From the NCBI RefSeq assembly GCF_026011715.1, contig NZ_BRVM01000025.1:1-38988 (forward strand): DNA of 38,988 bases, read 5' to 3'. Below, piece after piece: positions 16,500 to 25,442 of the stretch. The notes under the pieces are model-generated. The model made no database searches and was not told where the DNA came from. It saw only the letters and a program-made list of their open reading frames with translations. A program made the translations under genes and the position numbers. The first letter of the stretch is position 1, and every line of letters starts with the position of its first letter. Source of the DNA: Cytobacillus sp. NCCP-133 (GTDB taxonomy: Bacteria; Bacillota; Bacilli; Bacillales; Cytobacillaceae).

Positions 16500-18752
16500 T
16501 TGAATAATACTGATATACATATAGATAAAACAATCAGGTTATTTACATATTTAAAAGAACTTTCTTTATTAAAAGCCCCACTGGTTAGAGATCTACAAAA
16601 CTACGAGAACTACGTATTTTTAAATGAAATCCCAGATGAAAATGGTTGTATTTCACCGCTTATTTCAAAGGTGAAAGATACTTGGGTGGAGATCAAAAAA
16701 CCAGTGAAGCCAGTTTTTCCACATCCGCCTAAAGCTTTAAAGGACTGGATAAGCTCTGCTTACAAACCAGAAGACACCACTGCCCCTGCCCTTTTAGAAA
16801 AAATCCCAAATCCTGATTCTCAGGATGATACAGACCAGGATGAAACTGATGCTGAGGCTGAGCAAAAATATTTATATTTGGAAGATCATTCAGATATACA
16901 GCGTAAGTTTGATTTCTACTTAGCAGGTAAATGGAATGTGTGGAAAGAAGAATTTGAACGATATGAAAAAGTCCAAAGTATATACACGAAGTTATTCTCC
17001 ATTTATCAAAAACAGAAAAAGCTCGGGGATCAGTATGAACTCATAGCCGCTGTTGGGCTATTGAATTGGAAGGATCCTAATAACCAAGTCATTCACAGGC
17101 ATATAGTGACCGCTTCATGTGCGTTTCAATTTGATGCCAATAATGGAATTATACGAGTCATGCCATCATCAGAAGGAATTAAGCCTGAACTAGAGCAGGA
17201 TATGCTTGAATTAAGCAACAGATTAGATAACAAAGCTTTATTGCCTATTGCGGAAAAATTGGAAGAATTACAGGAGTCTTTCTGGAATCAAAATCTATTA
17301 AATTCAATTTGCAGGTCCTTTGCTTTTTCATTATCGTCAAATGGAACATTCCATGAAAATGAGTTAGCAAATACGAGGGAAACATCGAAAGAACCCAGCA
17401 TTTTTTATAGTCCTGCCCTTATTTTAAGGAAGCGGACTGAAAAAGGATTCCAGCAGGCATGTAATACAATTGTAGAAAATGTGAAGGAGTCAGGCGAAGA
17501 AATTCCTCAAGGCATTAAGAGGATTTTTGAAGAAATTGATGATTTCCATCTATCTGCCGGCACGCAAGATAACCAATCAACCGGCACCGTACCAGTTGAT
17601 TCAACTATATACTTCCCTCTTGAAGCGAATGAGGATCAACAAAAGATAATCAAGAATTTGGAAACTAGAAATGGAGTTTTAGTACAGGGACCTCCTGGTA
17701 CAGGAAAAAGCCATACGATTGCCAATTTGATTTCTCACTTGCTTTCTACAGGAAAAAGAGTACTCATAACAAGTGAAACGGCAAGAGCACTTAAGGTATT
17801 AAAAGGTAAAATCCCAGAAGAACTGCAAAGTCTATGTGTTAGCTTGCTTGGCGCCGATTCCAAATCCTTCAAAGATTTAGAAAAGGTCGTTCAAACGATT
17901 TCGAACAAGCGTGATACCTGGAATTCAGACATGATGTCCAATGAGATTGCTGAACTGACAACTCAACTTAAAGAAATGCGTAAAGAGAAAGCAATCCTGC
18001 AAAACAAAATGAGATCAATCAGGGAGAAAGAAACATTTCAGCATAGTCTGCTAGATGGTGATTACCAGGGAACAGCTCAAAAAATTGCTATGACAATATA
18101 TGAAGAACAAGATAACTATTCCTGGCTCAAAGACCACTTGGATATGGAGGCCGAATGCCCTATTACCAACTCTGAGGCAGCAGAACTCCTGGAATTATTA
18201 TCTCTTCTAAATAAGAATATTCAGAAGGAGATTCAATTATCATTTCCACCTCATGATCTATTAGATGGTGAAGAAACATTCGCTGGAAATGTTAAGCGTG
18301 AATCTTCCTTAAATGAAGAAATTAAAAACTGCGAAACCGCAAATCAAGATAAACTTGAGATACAATCAAGCCTAACTAAAGACCAGCAAGCTTTGCTCAA
18401 TAAATTACTTAATGAGATGTCTTCCCTATCCAACCAGATTGCAATGAAAAAGCAGCAATGGCTATCTTCAGCTTTCCAGGATCTATTACAGAATAGGTTC
18501 AGACCCTGGGGAGAGTTTTATACACAGGTCATGGAATCGCTTAGTAAGATCAAGACTCTTGCATCAAAGCATAGTTTAACTGAAATTCATGGTACTGACC
18601 AAGTTCCATTATCTCAGCTTCTGTCGGACGTATCCTTGCTTCATGCTCACTTGAAAGAAGGAAAAGGACTCGGCGTCCCTTTAATGAGGCCAAAAGTCGT
18701 GAAAGATGCCTGGTATATCGTGAAAGACGTCCGCGTTGATGGCCGAATGTAA
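16500..18752 (+). pseudogene. SF1 (Upf1/DNA2-like) helicase, 3' truncated by an IS element
   Basis: Starts at TTG 16500 behind AAAGGATG. The 750 codons encode an unassigned N-terminal region (1-360, with an Asp/Glu-rich linker at about 106-123), a Q-like motif ANEDQQKII (376-384), Walker A GPPGTGKSHT at 397-406, a motif Ia-like VLITSETARALKVL (421-434) and a long coiled-coil region (about 480-690). The Walker B (DEAS/DExx) and motifs III-VI of a superfamily 1 helicase are missing. The frame ends at GRM-TAA exactly at the left end of the IS element (18753). Intact relatives are large helicase proteins with C-terminal nuclease or accessory domains, some in anti-phage systems; that role is inference. 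As it stands the protein should lack ATPase activity. Confidence 0.75.
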
Positions 18753-18964
18753 TGTATCCCTCTGTCAAGACACAAAATCCAGATATTTAAGATAAACTAC
18801 TTCTCCTTTCGTTTTGGTTTTTTGATCGCCTTTCTTAAATTGTGGTTAACCTGAGCTCACCACCCGGTGTTTGTCAATATAGATGTCGTATTTAGTTACT
18901 TTAGTATATTGAAAATGTCGTCAAACCCCGAGTTCAGTCAAGGCTACCGCGCTGCGCTTGCTGG

Positions 18965-19016
18965 CCTAGTGATTTGAATCGAAAGGAAAAGTGTGCTTTC
19001 GATTCAAATCACTAGG
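18965..19016. repeat. Perfect 21 bp inverted repeat inside the IS
   Basis: CCTAGTGATTTGAATCGAAAG at 18965-18985 and its exact complement at 18996-19016 enclose a ten-base loop. It starts 12 bases past the orfB stop. There is no T tract after it on the minus strand, so it is either an unusual terminator or roadblock, or a nested palindromic element. Confidence 0.85.
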
Positions 19017-19028
19017 GAAAAGGGAATA

Positions 19029-20086
19029 TTATGGTTTCCTCAATGCTTCGGTTTTCCCCTCATCTCGCATTGGATTAAGTGCTACTTGTTCACTTGGTGT
19101 CCAATTTCTTGTGCCTCGTGCCCAACGCTCTGGATGCTTTGCCTTTGCTGCTTCATATACGTCCTTTCGCTTTTCCAATATGACTACGTGTTCCCCCGTA
19201 TGACACTGTACAGGGGTCACAAAATTCAATCCACTATGCAGGTGAATCTCGTTGTACCATTGGACAAATTGCTGTGCCCATTGCCTTGCTTCTTTGAGTG
19301 AAGCAAAACCTTTATGTGGGAATTCAGGTCGATATTTGAGTGTCCGAAACATCGCTTCTGAGTATGGATTATCATTACTCACACGCGGTCTTGAAAAGGA
19401 GCTTTGAATGCCCAATTTCTCTAGTAAACTTAAGAATGTTTCAGCTTTCATTGGGCTACCATTATCCGAATGCAACACAAGTGGTGCGCCATGGATTTTT
19501 TCATTGATGACTGCTTTTTTCACGAGCGTTTCGGCGTGTTTTGCCTCTTCTGTTTCCCAAACTTCCCAGCCAACTACTTTTCTACTAAATAGATCGAGAA
19601 TTAAATAGAGTCGATAATACAAACCTTTCACAGGTCCACCAAGCCACGTAATGTCCCAAGTCCATACCTGGTTTGGCGATGTTGCTAGATGACTCTCAGG
19701 GATTCTTCGCTCAGGCCTTTGACTACGACCGCGGTGATGTTGCATTTTTTCTTCACGTAACACACGATAAAATGTGGATTCAGATGCAATATAAGTTCCT
19801 TTGTCCGCAAGTTTTGGTACAATTTGCGTCGGTGGTAAATCGGCATATTCTTCTTGTTTGACAACCGTCAGTATTTCCTCTTTTTCTTCCTCAGACAACT
19901 TATTTTTCGGCACTGGTCTTTTTGCAAGTGGTCGTTGATCGACCTTCACATCCCCCCTGCCACCCAGCGCTCATATGTTCGAACGCTAATATGAAGTTCC
20001 TCGCAAGCCTTTGCTAATCGCGCACCTGATTGATTTGCTTCTTGGATGAGTTCTACAGCTAATGCGCGATTTGATGGGTTAATCAT
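19029..20086 (-). CDS. IS3-family transposase OrfB (DDE integrase), needs -1 frameshift
   Basis: The catalytic subunit of the transposase. An ATG at 20084-20086 overlaps the orfA stop as ATGA and opens 46 codons (MINPSNRALAVELIQEANQS then a helix-turn-helix ending ERWVAGG) up to TGA 19946-19948. The rest, VKVDQRPLAKRPVP onward, is in the -1 frame to 19029. The switch occurs at six G (19952-19957): a -1 slip on GGG-GGG gives the smooth sequence WVAGGDVKVDQRP. The catalytic core shows WTWDITWL (first Asp), LHSDNGSPM (second Asp) and PYSEAMFRTLKYR (Glu), the DD(35)E set of IS3. It may be translated by programmed slippage, or one G may have been lost. Confidence 0.82.
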
Positions 20087-20604
20087 TCTTCCTCGTCGTC
20101 CCCCCAAATCGCTTGGGCCTTTTTTCGCAAAAGTAATAACGCCGCAGCTTCAGCTAGCGCTTTTTCCTTCTTTTGTAGCTCTTTTTCCAATTGTTTAGCA
20201 CGCTTCTGTTCTTCCTTTAATACGCCATTCAACTGTTTCGCTTGATCGAATGCCTGACCATTTGCCTGAAGACACACACTCTTCCATGCTTCAATCTGTT
20301 CTCGATAGAGACCTTTCTTACGACAATACTCTGCAAGCTCCGACTCATTCAATGCGAACGTCTCCATCACGATTAAAAACTTATCCTGGCTGCTCCATTT
20401 ATCGCTTGTTTGGCCATTCCCTGGCGTTGCTACACCAGCTGTGCGCGCTTCCTTACGCCACTTGTACAATGTCACTTCTGTGATGCCTTCTTCTTTAGCA
20501 ATTAGGGTCACTGATTCATTATTCGGTGGCATCATGCGTTTAACAATGACATCTTTTTGTTCCTGCGAATATCGTATTCTATTTTTCCCTGTCATATCGA
20601 TCAA
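20083..20604 (-). CDS. IS3-family transposase OrfA (DNA-binding subunit)
   Basis: The 173-residue protein has an N-terminal helix-turn-helix (about 10-55; RYSQEQKDVIVKRM ... IAKEEGITEVTLYKWRKEA), a middle region, and a C-terminal leucine-zipper-like coiled coil rich in Lys, Glu and Gln (about 125-160). This is the standard OrfA layout, though longer than most. It ends DDEEE with a TGA that overlaps the orfB start. Confidence 0.85.
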   Translation of the reverse strand: MIDMTGKNRIRYSQEQKDVIVKRMMPPNNESVTLIAKEEGITEVTLYKWRKEARTAGVATPGNGQTSDKWSSQDKFLIVMETFALNESELAEYCRKKGLYREQIEAWKSVCLQANGQAFDQAKQLNGVLKEEQKRAKQLEKELQKKEKALAEAAALLLLRKKAQAIWGDDEEE

Positions 20605-20849
20605 CCTCCGTGTTATTTACTTAACTATAACACTAAAGCATCCTACGACATCTATCCTAACAGAGGGGGACGTCCTAAAAGAAAACATAAGTTCATTAAA
20701 AGTGTTCTATATTATGAAACCAATCTAAAGGATGTAAGTAGCTGCTTGACTGGAACGATATAAAAAATGTCTAGCCCTTTAATAAATTTCATACATAAGA
20801 GAACCAGTATAAGCAAATATTTTCTGTAATAAATAAACTTAACCAGAAC

Positions 20850-21566
20850 TCACCATTCCTTTATAACTTTACCCCATCCGTTTTTCTCTGTTGCAAAGAA
20901 ATCTCCTTCAGTAAAGCAAGCACCTAAAACATCACCCGTGTCTAATAGGTGCACTGGATTATCAGTTGTTCCTTCAATTTTTATTGAACCTTTCATCGTT
21001 TTGCTCCTGAGTAAATTAAAGTCTGGGGCTGTGTTTCTTTCTATAAGCTGATGCTTCCATACGCCTGGTTTATCTGGATTTGGAATTGTCCTAATGTTGA
21101 AGTGAGGTGTGAGCGTGATCTCTTCAAGATCATTCTCTTCTTCCCATTCACCTGCAATCTCAATCATTAATCCATCTTTTCTCTGTGCTTTGCCAATTAT
21201 CCGATCATCTTGTTCTTCTAGGGTGATTGAAGCATACTTTTTGGGATAGCCCCAAAGCTCTCTTCCTGCAGCGATGGCAGCATCATTGTTTTCGTATTCA
21301 AACACATACCATCCACCTTTTTTCCCTTCGTACGATACTGGAACAATAATAGAGAAGTCCATAAAACCCAGTTTATCGCAGCTTGAAAAATCAGTGGCTA
21401 CGACTGCAGCAATTTCCTCTTCTAATTTATATGGAGTTGTTCTTACCCATTCTTCGAGTATTTTACGATTTGGTCGAAAATAAACAGCCAATGATTTCTG
21501 CCCTAAACATTCATATGGTACAAACGGCGAGGGATACAATGGTGCGTGTAAGGGTGCGTTATTCAA
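20850..21566 (-). CDS. Acetoacetate decarboxylase family protein, copy 1
   Basis: A 238-residue member of the acetoacetate decarboxylase (ADC) family, which decarboxylates beta-keto acids through a Schiff base on a lysine. The motif GRELWGYPKKYA places the tandem lysines at 109-110, at the position of the family's catalytic pair. The preceding strand reads FMDFSIIVPVSYEG; where classical enzymes have a Glu before the I-x-x-P-V strand, this copy has Asp70, so the substrate or reaction may differ. It is the last gene of the operon and its start overlaps the symporter stop (ATGA). Fold assignment is firm, acetoacetate as substrate is not. Large divergence from copy 2 (23123-23869) suggests the two are not redundant. 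Confidence 0.85.
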   Translation of the reverse strand: MNNAPLHAPLYPSPFVPYECLGQKSLAVYFRPNRKILEEWVRTTPYKLEEEIAAVVATDFSSCDKLGFMDFSIIVPVSYEGKKGGWYVFEYENNDAAIAAGRELWGYPKKYASITLEEQDDRIIGKAQRKDGLMIEIAGEWEEENDLEEITLTPHFNIRTIPNPDKPGVWKHQLIERNTAPDFNLLRSKTMKGSIKIEGTTDNPVHLLDTGDVLGACFTEGDFFATEKNGWGKVIKEW

Positions 21567-23014
21567 GTAATATCCTCCTTCAGATCATGGACTTTTTTTA
21601 GCTTCGTCTCTTTCTTTACAGTTGATTTGCTTACGAAATAAATTACAATAGCGGCAGACAGCATTCCAGGAATAATTTCATAAATATAGCTGGATAAAGA
21701 TGCGTTGATCCAAACGATAGTTACAACAGAACCAGTAATCATTCCCCAAAACGCACCCTGCCGTGTTACCTTATTTGAATACAAGCAGAAAATTAATAAC
21801 GGGCCAAAACTGGCTGCAAGCCCTGCCCATGCATATAATACAAGATCGAAAACGGCTTTTAAGTTCAATAAAGCAAGTCCGGTTGATAATACACCCAACA
21901 AAATCATCGTTATACGGCTGATAGTCACATTTTGTTTTGACGTATATTCTTTATTAGTCATAGACTTTAACAAATCACTTGCAATAGACTGTGTAGCAAC
22001 CATTAATTGTGAAGAAAAAGTGGATTGGATGGCTGCAAAAATAGCTCCAATTACAATTCCTGCTATGATCGGGTGCATGATATCCATAGTGACTTGAGGA
22101 AAAATATACTCTGGATCATCAATTACTGGCACGAGGATTCTACCAATTAATCCAAGCAAATTGGAGCCGGTCATAACAATAATGACCCAAACCATGGCAA
22201 TAACAGAACCTTGTCGAATCGTTTCATCATCTTTAGCAGATAAAAAACGCTGAATGATATGCGGCTGCCCCGGTTCCCCTAAACCAAACCCTATCAAGCC
22301 AAGGATTACACCGAACCCTACAGCACCACTTGTACCCCCGCCTGTTGATAATAGAACAGGATCAATCATTTCCAATGTCGTGAAAAACTCTCTGAAACCG
22401 CCAAGCTGAAATAAAATCATATAGAGAGGGAATATAACAAGGACCGCCATCATAATCAGACCTTGGGTTACGTCAGTCCAGATAACAGAACGGTATCCTC
22501 CAAATATGGAATAGCCGATTACAAACGCTGCAGACAGCACTAATCCCCAGTTATAATCAAAATCAATTATGGCATTTAAAGCCTTGCCTGCTGCAGTCAA
22601 TTGTGAAGCCATATACGCGATAAAGAAAATAGCAATAATAGTTGCTGCTAATATCTTCAATGAGTTCTTCGGATCGTGAAATCGCATACTAAAGTAGTCT
22701 GGCAAACTCAATGCCCCTAATTCTTTTCCTGAACGCCGAAAGCGGGGAGCTACTACAAACCAATTTAATAGATATCCAGCAATAAAACCAGGGAGCATCC
22801 ACATTGTAGAGATTCCGGCAACATAGGAATACCCGGCAGCTCCAATAAAAATCCATCCGCTTGTATCTGAGGCCCCAGCGGATATTGCAGTTGCCACTGG
22901 TCCAAAGTTACGGTCTCCCAAGTAATAGCCTTCCTCACTTTTAGAGATGAAACGCTGTGCTGCAAATCCTACAAAAAATACAAGAATCAAGTATCCAATG
23001 AATACAGCAATCAT
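21563..23014 (-). CDS. Sodium:solute symporter (SSS family)
   Basis: A 483-residue SSS transporter with about 13 hydrophobic helices, importing an organic solute with Na+. The N-terminal region YYLGDRNFGPVATAISAGAS then DTSGWIFIGAAGYSY and the later segment LGLIGFGLGEPGQPHIIQRF are characteristic of the PutP branch. Members transport proline, pantothenate, monocarboxylates and other acids; the true substrate is open. It is translationally coupled on both sides: its ATG overlaps the stop of the 36-residue gene upstream and its stop overlaps the ADC copy 1 start. The flanking decarboxylase genes suggest a keto acid or a precursor. Confidence 0.92.
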   Translation of the reverse strand: MIAVFIGYLILVFFVGFAAQRFISKSEEGYYLGDRNFGPVATAISAGASDTSGWIFIGAAGYSYVAGISTMWMLPGFIAGYLLNWFVVAPRFRRSGKELGALSLPDYFSMRFHDPKNSLKILAATIIAIFFIAYMASQLTAAGKALNAIIDFDYNWGLVLSAAFVIGYSIFGGYRSVIWTDVTQGLIMMAVLVIFPLYMILFQLGGFREFFTTLEMIDPVLLSTGGGTSGAVGFGVILGLIGFGLGEPGQPHIIQRFLSAKDDETIRQGSVIAMVWVIIVMTGSNLLGLIGRILVPVIDDPEYIFPQVTMDIMHPIIAGIVIGAIFAAIQSTFSSQLMVATQSIASDLLKSMTNKEYTSKQNVTISRITMILLGVLSTGLALLNLKAVFDLVLYAWAGLAASFGPLLIFCLYSNKVTRQGAFWGMITGSVVTIVWINASLSSYIYEIIPGMLSAAIVIYFVSKSTVKKETKLKKVHDLKEDIT

Positions 23015-23121
23015 TTCATCTCATCCTTTCGGGAAGCAAACTTATTAAAAACAAAAGTTAATACCAGACCCAAAATTGGAGAAATAACATAGAAAAACCA
23101 AATTAACAATTCATTTTTCAT
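23011..23121 (-). CDS. Symporter small accessory protein (36 aa)
   Basis: A short gene with GGAGG inside the end of the preceding decarboxylase gene. The 36 residues have a charged N-terminus (MKNE), one transmembrane helix (about 5-26, LLIWFFYVISPILGLVLTF) and a basic/acidic C-terminus (KFASRKDEMK). The stop overlaps the symporter ATG (ATGA), implying coupled translation. Single-helix proteins of this size precede many SSS symporters and are known as symporter small accessory proteins. Its position makes a stabilising or regulatory partner role for the transporter likely. Confidence 0.8.
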   Translation of the reverse strand: MKNELLIWFFYVISPILGLVLTFVFNKFASRKDEMK

Positions 23122-23122
23122 T

Positions 23123-23869
23123 TCAAACGCCTCCTTTTGATGAAAGTGCAGCTTTCGTCAATGGCAGCCTATCAATGATCTTCCCATAATCTAGTGTAAA
23201 CCCCCCTCTCACATACTTTCCTCCAAGAACTTCTGTTGGACCAAGAAGCGATAGAGGATCCTGAGCGGATTCTTCCCATTGCAATGAAGCTCTCCCAAAC
23301 CATTCATCTATTGTAAAAACTTGATGGAACTCGTTATGCACTACAAAATTCAGATCCATTTTTCCATTTTCAACTCCGGGCATTCTTTTAACCTGAAGTC
23401 TTGGAAACAGAACTGGTACTTCAACATCCATATTCTCCTTAACTAGTGTTACGTTAATAATTTCTTTTCCTTTTCTGAAAACTTTCCCTGTTATTGAAGT
23501 GCCGTTTTTCTCAAAAGTAACCTTCCCAAGCTTTTTGGGATAGCCCCAAATTTCTCTTCCTGCACATAAGGCATCATCTGAATCCACATATTCAAAAGCC
23601 ATAACAGCTCCTTTTTGATTCTTATATTGGCATGGTATTATGAGCCCTCCTTCTGAATAGGGATCTAATCCTTCTACTTCATTGTTCTTCAGAACAAAAA
23701 CCTCAAAAATATCTCCAGTTAACTCAAATTCTGCTGGCAAAAACGTTTTTAGGATTTCCTTCTTCCCTTTTGCATAGATGCTAATTTTTTCATAGTCCTT
23801 GTAGACATAAGGCAGACTAGGATAAAGAGGTGCATATTCCGGTAAAATTTCATAAATATTCTTTTTCAT
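23123..23869 (-). CDS. Acetoacetate decarboxylase family protein, copy 2
   Basis: A 248-residue ADC-family protein and the first gene of the operon. GREIWGYPKKLGKV carries the lysine pair at 112-113, and YSEGGLIIPCQY keeps the Glu that classical enzymes have before the core strand. The C-terminal third (PLSLLGPTEVLGGKYVRGGF) is the usual barrel closure, as in copy 1 (HLLDTGDVLGACFTEGDF). The start lies about 30 bases downstream of the -12 element of a sigma-54 promoter, behind AGGGAGAGG. Keeping the Glu makes this copy the better candidate for a true decarboxylase. Its substrate is unknown; acetoacetate and other 3-oxo acids are possible. Confidence 0.86.
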   Translation of the reverse strand: MKKNIYEILPEYAPLYPSLPYVYKDYEKISIYAKGKKEILKTFLPAEFELTGDIFEVFVLKNNEVEGLDPYSEGGLIIPCQYKNQKGAVMAFEYVDSDDALCAGREIWGYPKKLGKVTFEKNGTSITGKVFRKGKEIINVTLVKENMDVEVPVLFPRLQVKRMPGVENGKMDLNFVVHNEFHQVFTIDEWFGRASLQWEESAQDPLSLLGPTEVLGGKYVRGGFTLDYGKIIDRLPLTKAALSSKGGV

Positions 23870-23899
23870 TTCATTCCTCTCCCTTCTGCCTATATAGTC

Positions 23900-23916
23900 T
23901 GCAAGAGTTGTGCCAA
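23900..23916 (-). promoter_or_regulatory. Sigma-54 promoter of the ADC-symporter operon
   Basis: On the minus strand TTGGCAC (23910-23916), five bases and TTGCA (23900-23904) make a perfect -24/-12 promoter, just upstream of ADC copy 2 and downstream of the activator gene. Confidence 0.92.
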
Positions 23917-23955
23917 AATGAATTCAGTTAAGAAATGGCACTTTCACCAAAACTC

Positions 23956-23971
23956 TACTCATTTTCGAGTA
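23956..23971. promoter_or_regulatory. Putative enhancer site 1 for the PAS/AAA+ activator
   Basis: TACTCATTTTCGAGTA has 5 bp perfect arms (TACTC/GAGTA). It lies about 40 bases upstream of the -24 element and shares arms and spacing with the site 30 bases further upstream. Confidence 0.65.
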
Positions 23972-23985
23972 TTTTTATGGGTAAT

Positions 23986-24001
23986 TACTCAATTTTGGGT
24001 A
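23986..24001. promoter_or_regulatory. Putative enhancer site 2 for the PAS/AAA+ activator
   Basis: TACTCAATTTTGGGTA is an imperfect copy of site 1. The 30-base offset puts the two on the same face of the helix. It overlaps the stop codon of the activator gene. Confidence 0.62.
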
Positions 24002-25398
24002 TTTAATAACTTCAACTCATAAACATAACTTTGTAAGTCATACTCCTTAATTTTTCTGCTCATTGTCTGCTGAGGGAGCTCTAGTCTCCTCGCCGCTTTT
24101 GAAACATTCCCATGAGTACGTTCCAGCTCTTGTTTAATCATACTTTCTTCCGCTCTTTTCAACTGTTCTCTGAGAGAAAGACCCAATGAGGGCTGGAAGT
24201 TCTCGGACTGGTTCTCAATTGCTAAATAGGAGTGCTGCTGTAAATCTTTTTTAGTTATCATCGAACCCTCAACATGATTCATAGCCCGTTCAATCCAATT
24301 CCGTAATTCCCTTACGTTTCCCGGCCAATTATGTTTTTTTAAAGTGACCAACGCCTCTTCTTCAATACCTTGAACATCCTTGCATAGTTCCTCGTTGAAG
24401 TAAGATATAAAATGCATGGTCAAAGGCAGGATATCTATTTTTCTGTTTCTAAGTGGTGGAAGCTCAAGATACATAACATGCAGACGATAGTACAAATCAC
24501 TGCGCATTTTACCGGACTCTAACAAAGAAGAAGGATGAACATTTGTCGCAGCTATAAATCTAATGTTAATTGACATCTCTTTCGTATCGCCTAACCGCCG
24601 AACCTTCTTCTCTTGAACAACCCGCAGCAATTTGGCCTGAAGAGTAAGCGGAAGGGAATTGATTTCATCTAGAAATAGAATTCCTCCATCTGCTTGTTCA
24701 AAAAGTCCTTTGCGATCTTCTGCACCTGTAAAACTTCCTTTAGTTGTACCAAATAAAATAGATTCCAAGAGATTCTCCGGTATAGCCGCACAGTTTTGGC
24801 TAATTAAGCTGCACCCGCTATCAGTGGCAATCGCATTGACAATAACTTCTTTCCCGGTTCCGGTTTCTCCATATAATAATAATGGTGAAGAAGTTCCAGC
24901 CAGCTTAGGGATCGCATTTTTGACATCTCTCATCGATTTAGATAATCCAATTATATTAGTTTCCATTGTTTCTCTTGCTTTCGTTGGCTGTTTTCTTTTG
25001 GCAATTCCCTTTTCCCTTCGTAACGTTTCCAGCTCATCAGCAAGCCGTGTAACAGCTGAAACATCTTCAAACAACTCATACGCCCCAACAATTTTTCCGT
25101 CCTGAATGATTGGAAATGTTGATGTCAGAGCTGTCCGCCGTTCGCCCTTACTTGTTACAAAGGTTTGAATTCTGTCAATTACAGATCTTCCTGTCTGAAT
25201 CACTTTACAAAACGTACTCTCACTCTCTTTTAAATTCGGAAACACTTCAAAAATCGACAAACCTGTTACTGACAAAGCACTAATCCCTATTGCAGAAGCC
25301 CCTTTATTTACAAATGTAATGTTATAGTTACAATCAATAGCCATAATTCCTACACGAATCTTTTCAAGAATATCCGTCTTCCACTCGTCTATTGTCAT
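23989..25398 (-). CDS. Sigma-54-dependent activator with PAS sensor
   Basis: A 469-residue enhancer-binding protein. The N-terminal PAS domain (about 10-120, VGIMAIDCNYNITFVNKGAS) probably senses the inducer. The AAA+ domain has Walker A GETGTGKE at 177-184, GSFTGA at 221-226 (Ser replacing Ala in the usual GAFTGA loop, a known variant) and Walker B ILFLDE at 240-245. A Fis-type helix-turn-helix (HGNVSKAARRLELPQQTMSR) ends it. It resembles RocR/BkdR-type regulators in size. It lies upstream of, and in line with, the -24/-12 operon it most likely controls. The ATG at 25398 has only a distant GGGAG, about 20 bases away, with a small GAGCT/AGCTC hairpin between that might shorten the distance. 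Confidence 0.9.
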   Translation of the reverse strand: MTIDEWKTDILEKIRVGIMAIDCNYNITFVNKGASAIGISALSVTGLSIFEVFPNLKESESTFCKVIQTGRSVIDRIQTFVTSKGERRTALTSTFPIIQDGKIVGAYELFEDVSAVTRLADELETLRREKGIAKRKQPTKARETMETNIIGLSKSMRDVKNAIPKLAGTSSPLLLYGETGTGKEVIVNAIATDSGCSLISQNCAAIPENLLESILFGTTKGSFTGAEDRKGLFEQADGGILFLDEINSLPLTLQAKLLRVVQEKKVRRLGDTKEMSINIRFIAATNVHPSSLLESGKMRSDLYYRLHVMYLELPPLRNRKIDILPLTMHFISYFNEELCKDVQGIEEEALVTLKKHNWPGNVRELRNWIERAMNHVEGSMITKKDLQQHSYLAIENQSENFQPSLGLSLREQLKRAEESMIKQELERTHGNVSKAARRLELPQQTMSRKIKEYDLQSYVYELKLLNTQN

Positions 25399-25442
25399 AG
25401 GTATTGAGCTTTAATTAGCTCCCTTCTCTCCCTTCATAATTA

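Larger units (their letters stand above)
18753..20672 (-). mobile_element. IS3-family insertion sequence, about 1.9 kb
   Basis: Bounded by imperfect 18 bp inverted ends: TGTATCCCTCTGTCAAGA at 18753-18770 and, reversed, CGTCCCCCTCTGTTAGGA at 20655-20672 (13 of 18 identical). It carries orfA and orfB of an IS3-type transposase on the minus strand, and a 52 bp hairpin plus ~200 bp of noncoding sequence beyond orfB. No clear short target duplication is visible at the junctions, so the exact ends are uncertain or flanking DNA was lost. The left end interrupts the helicase gene. Confidence 0.8.

Noticed and set aside
18753..20672. Target-site duplication of the IS element
   Set aside because: Comparing several possible end positions gave no matching 3-5 bp flanks, so none is claimed.
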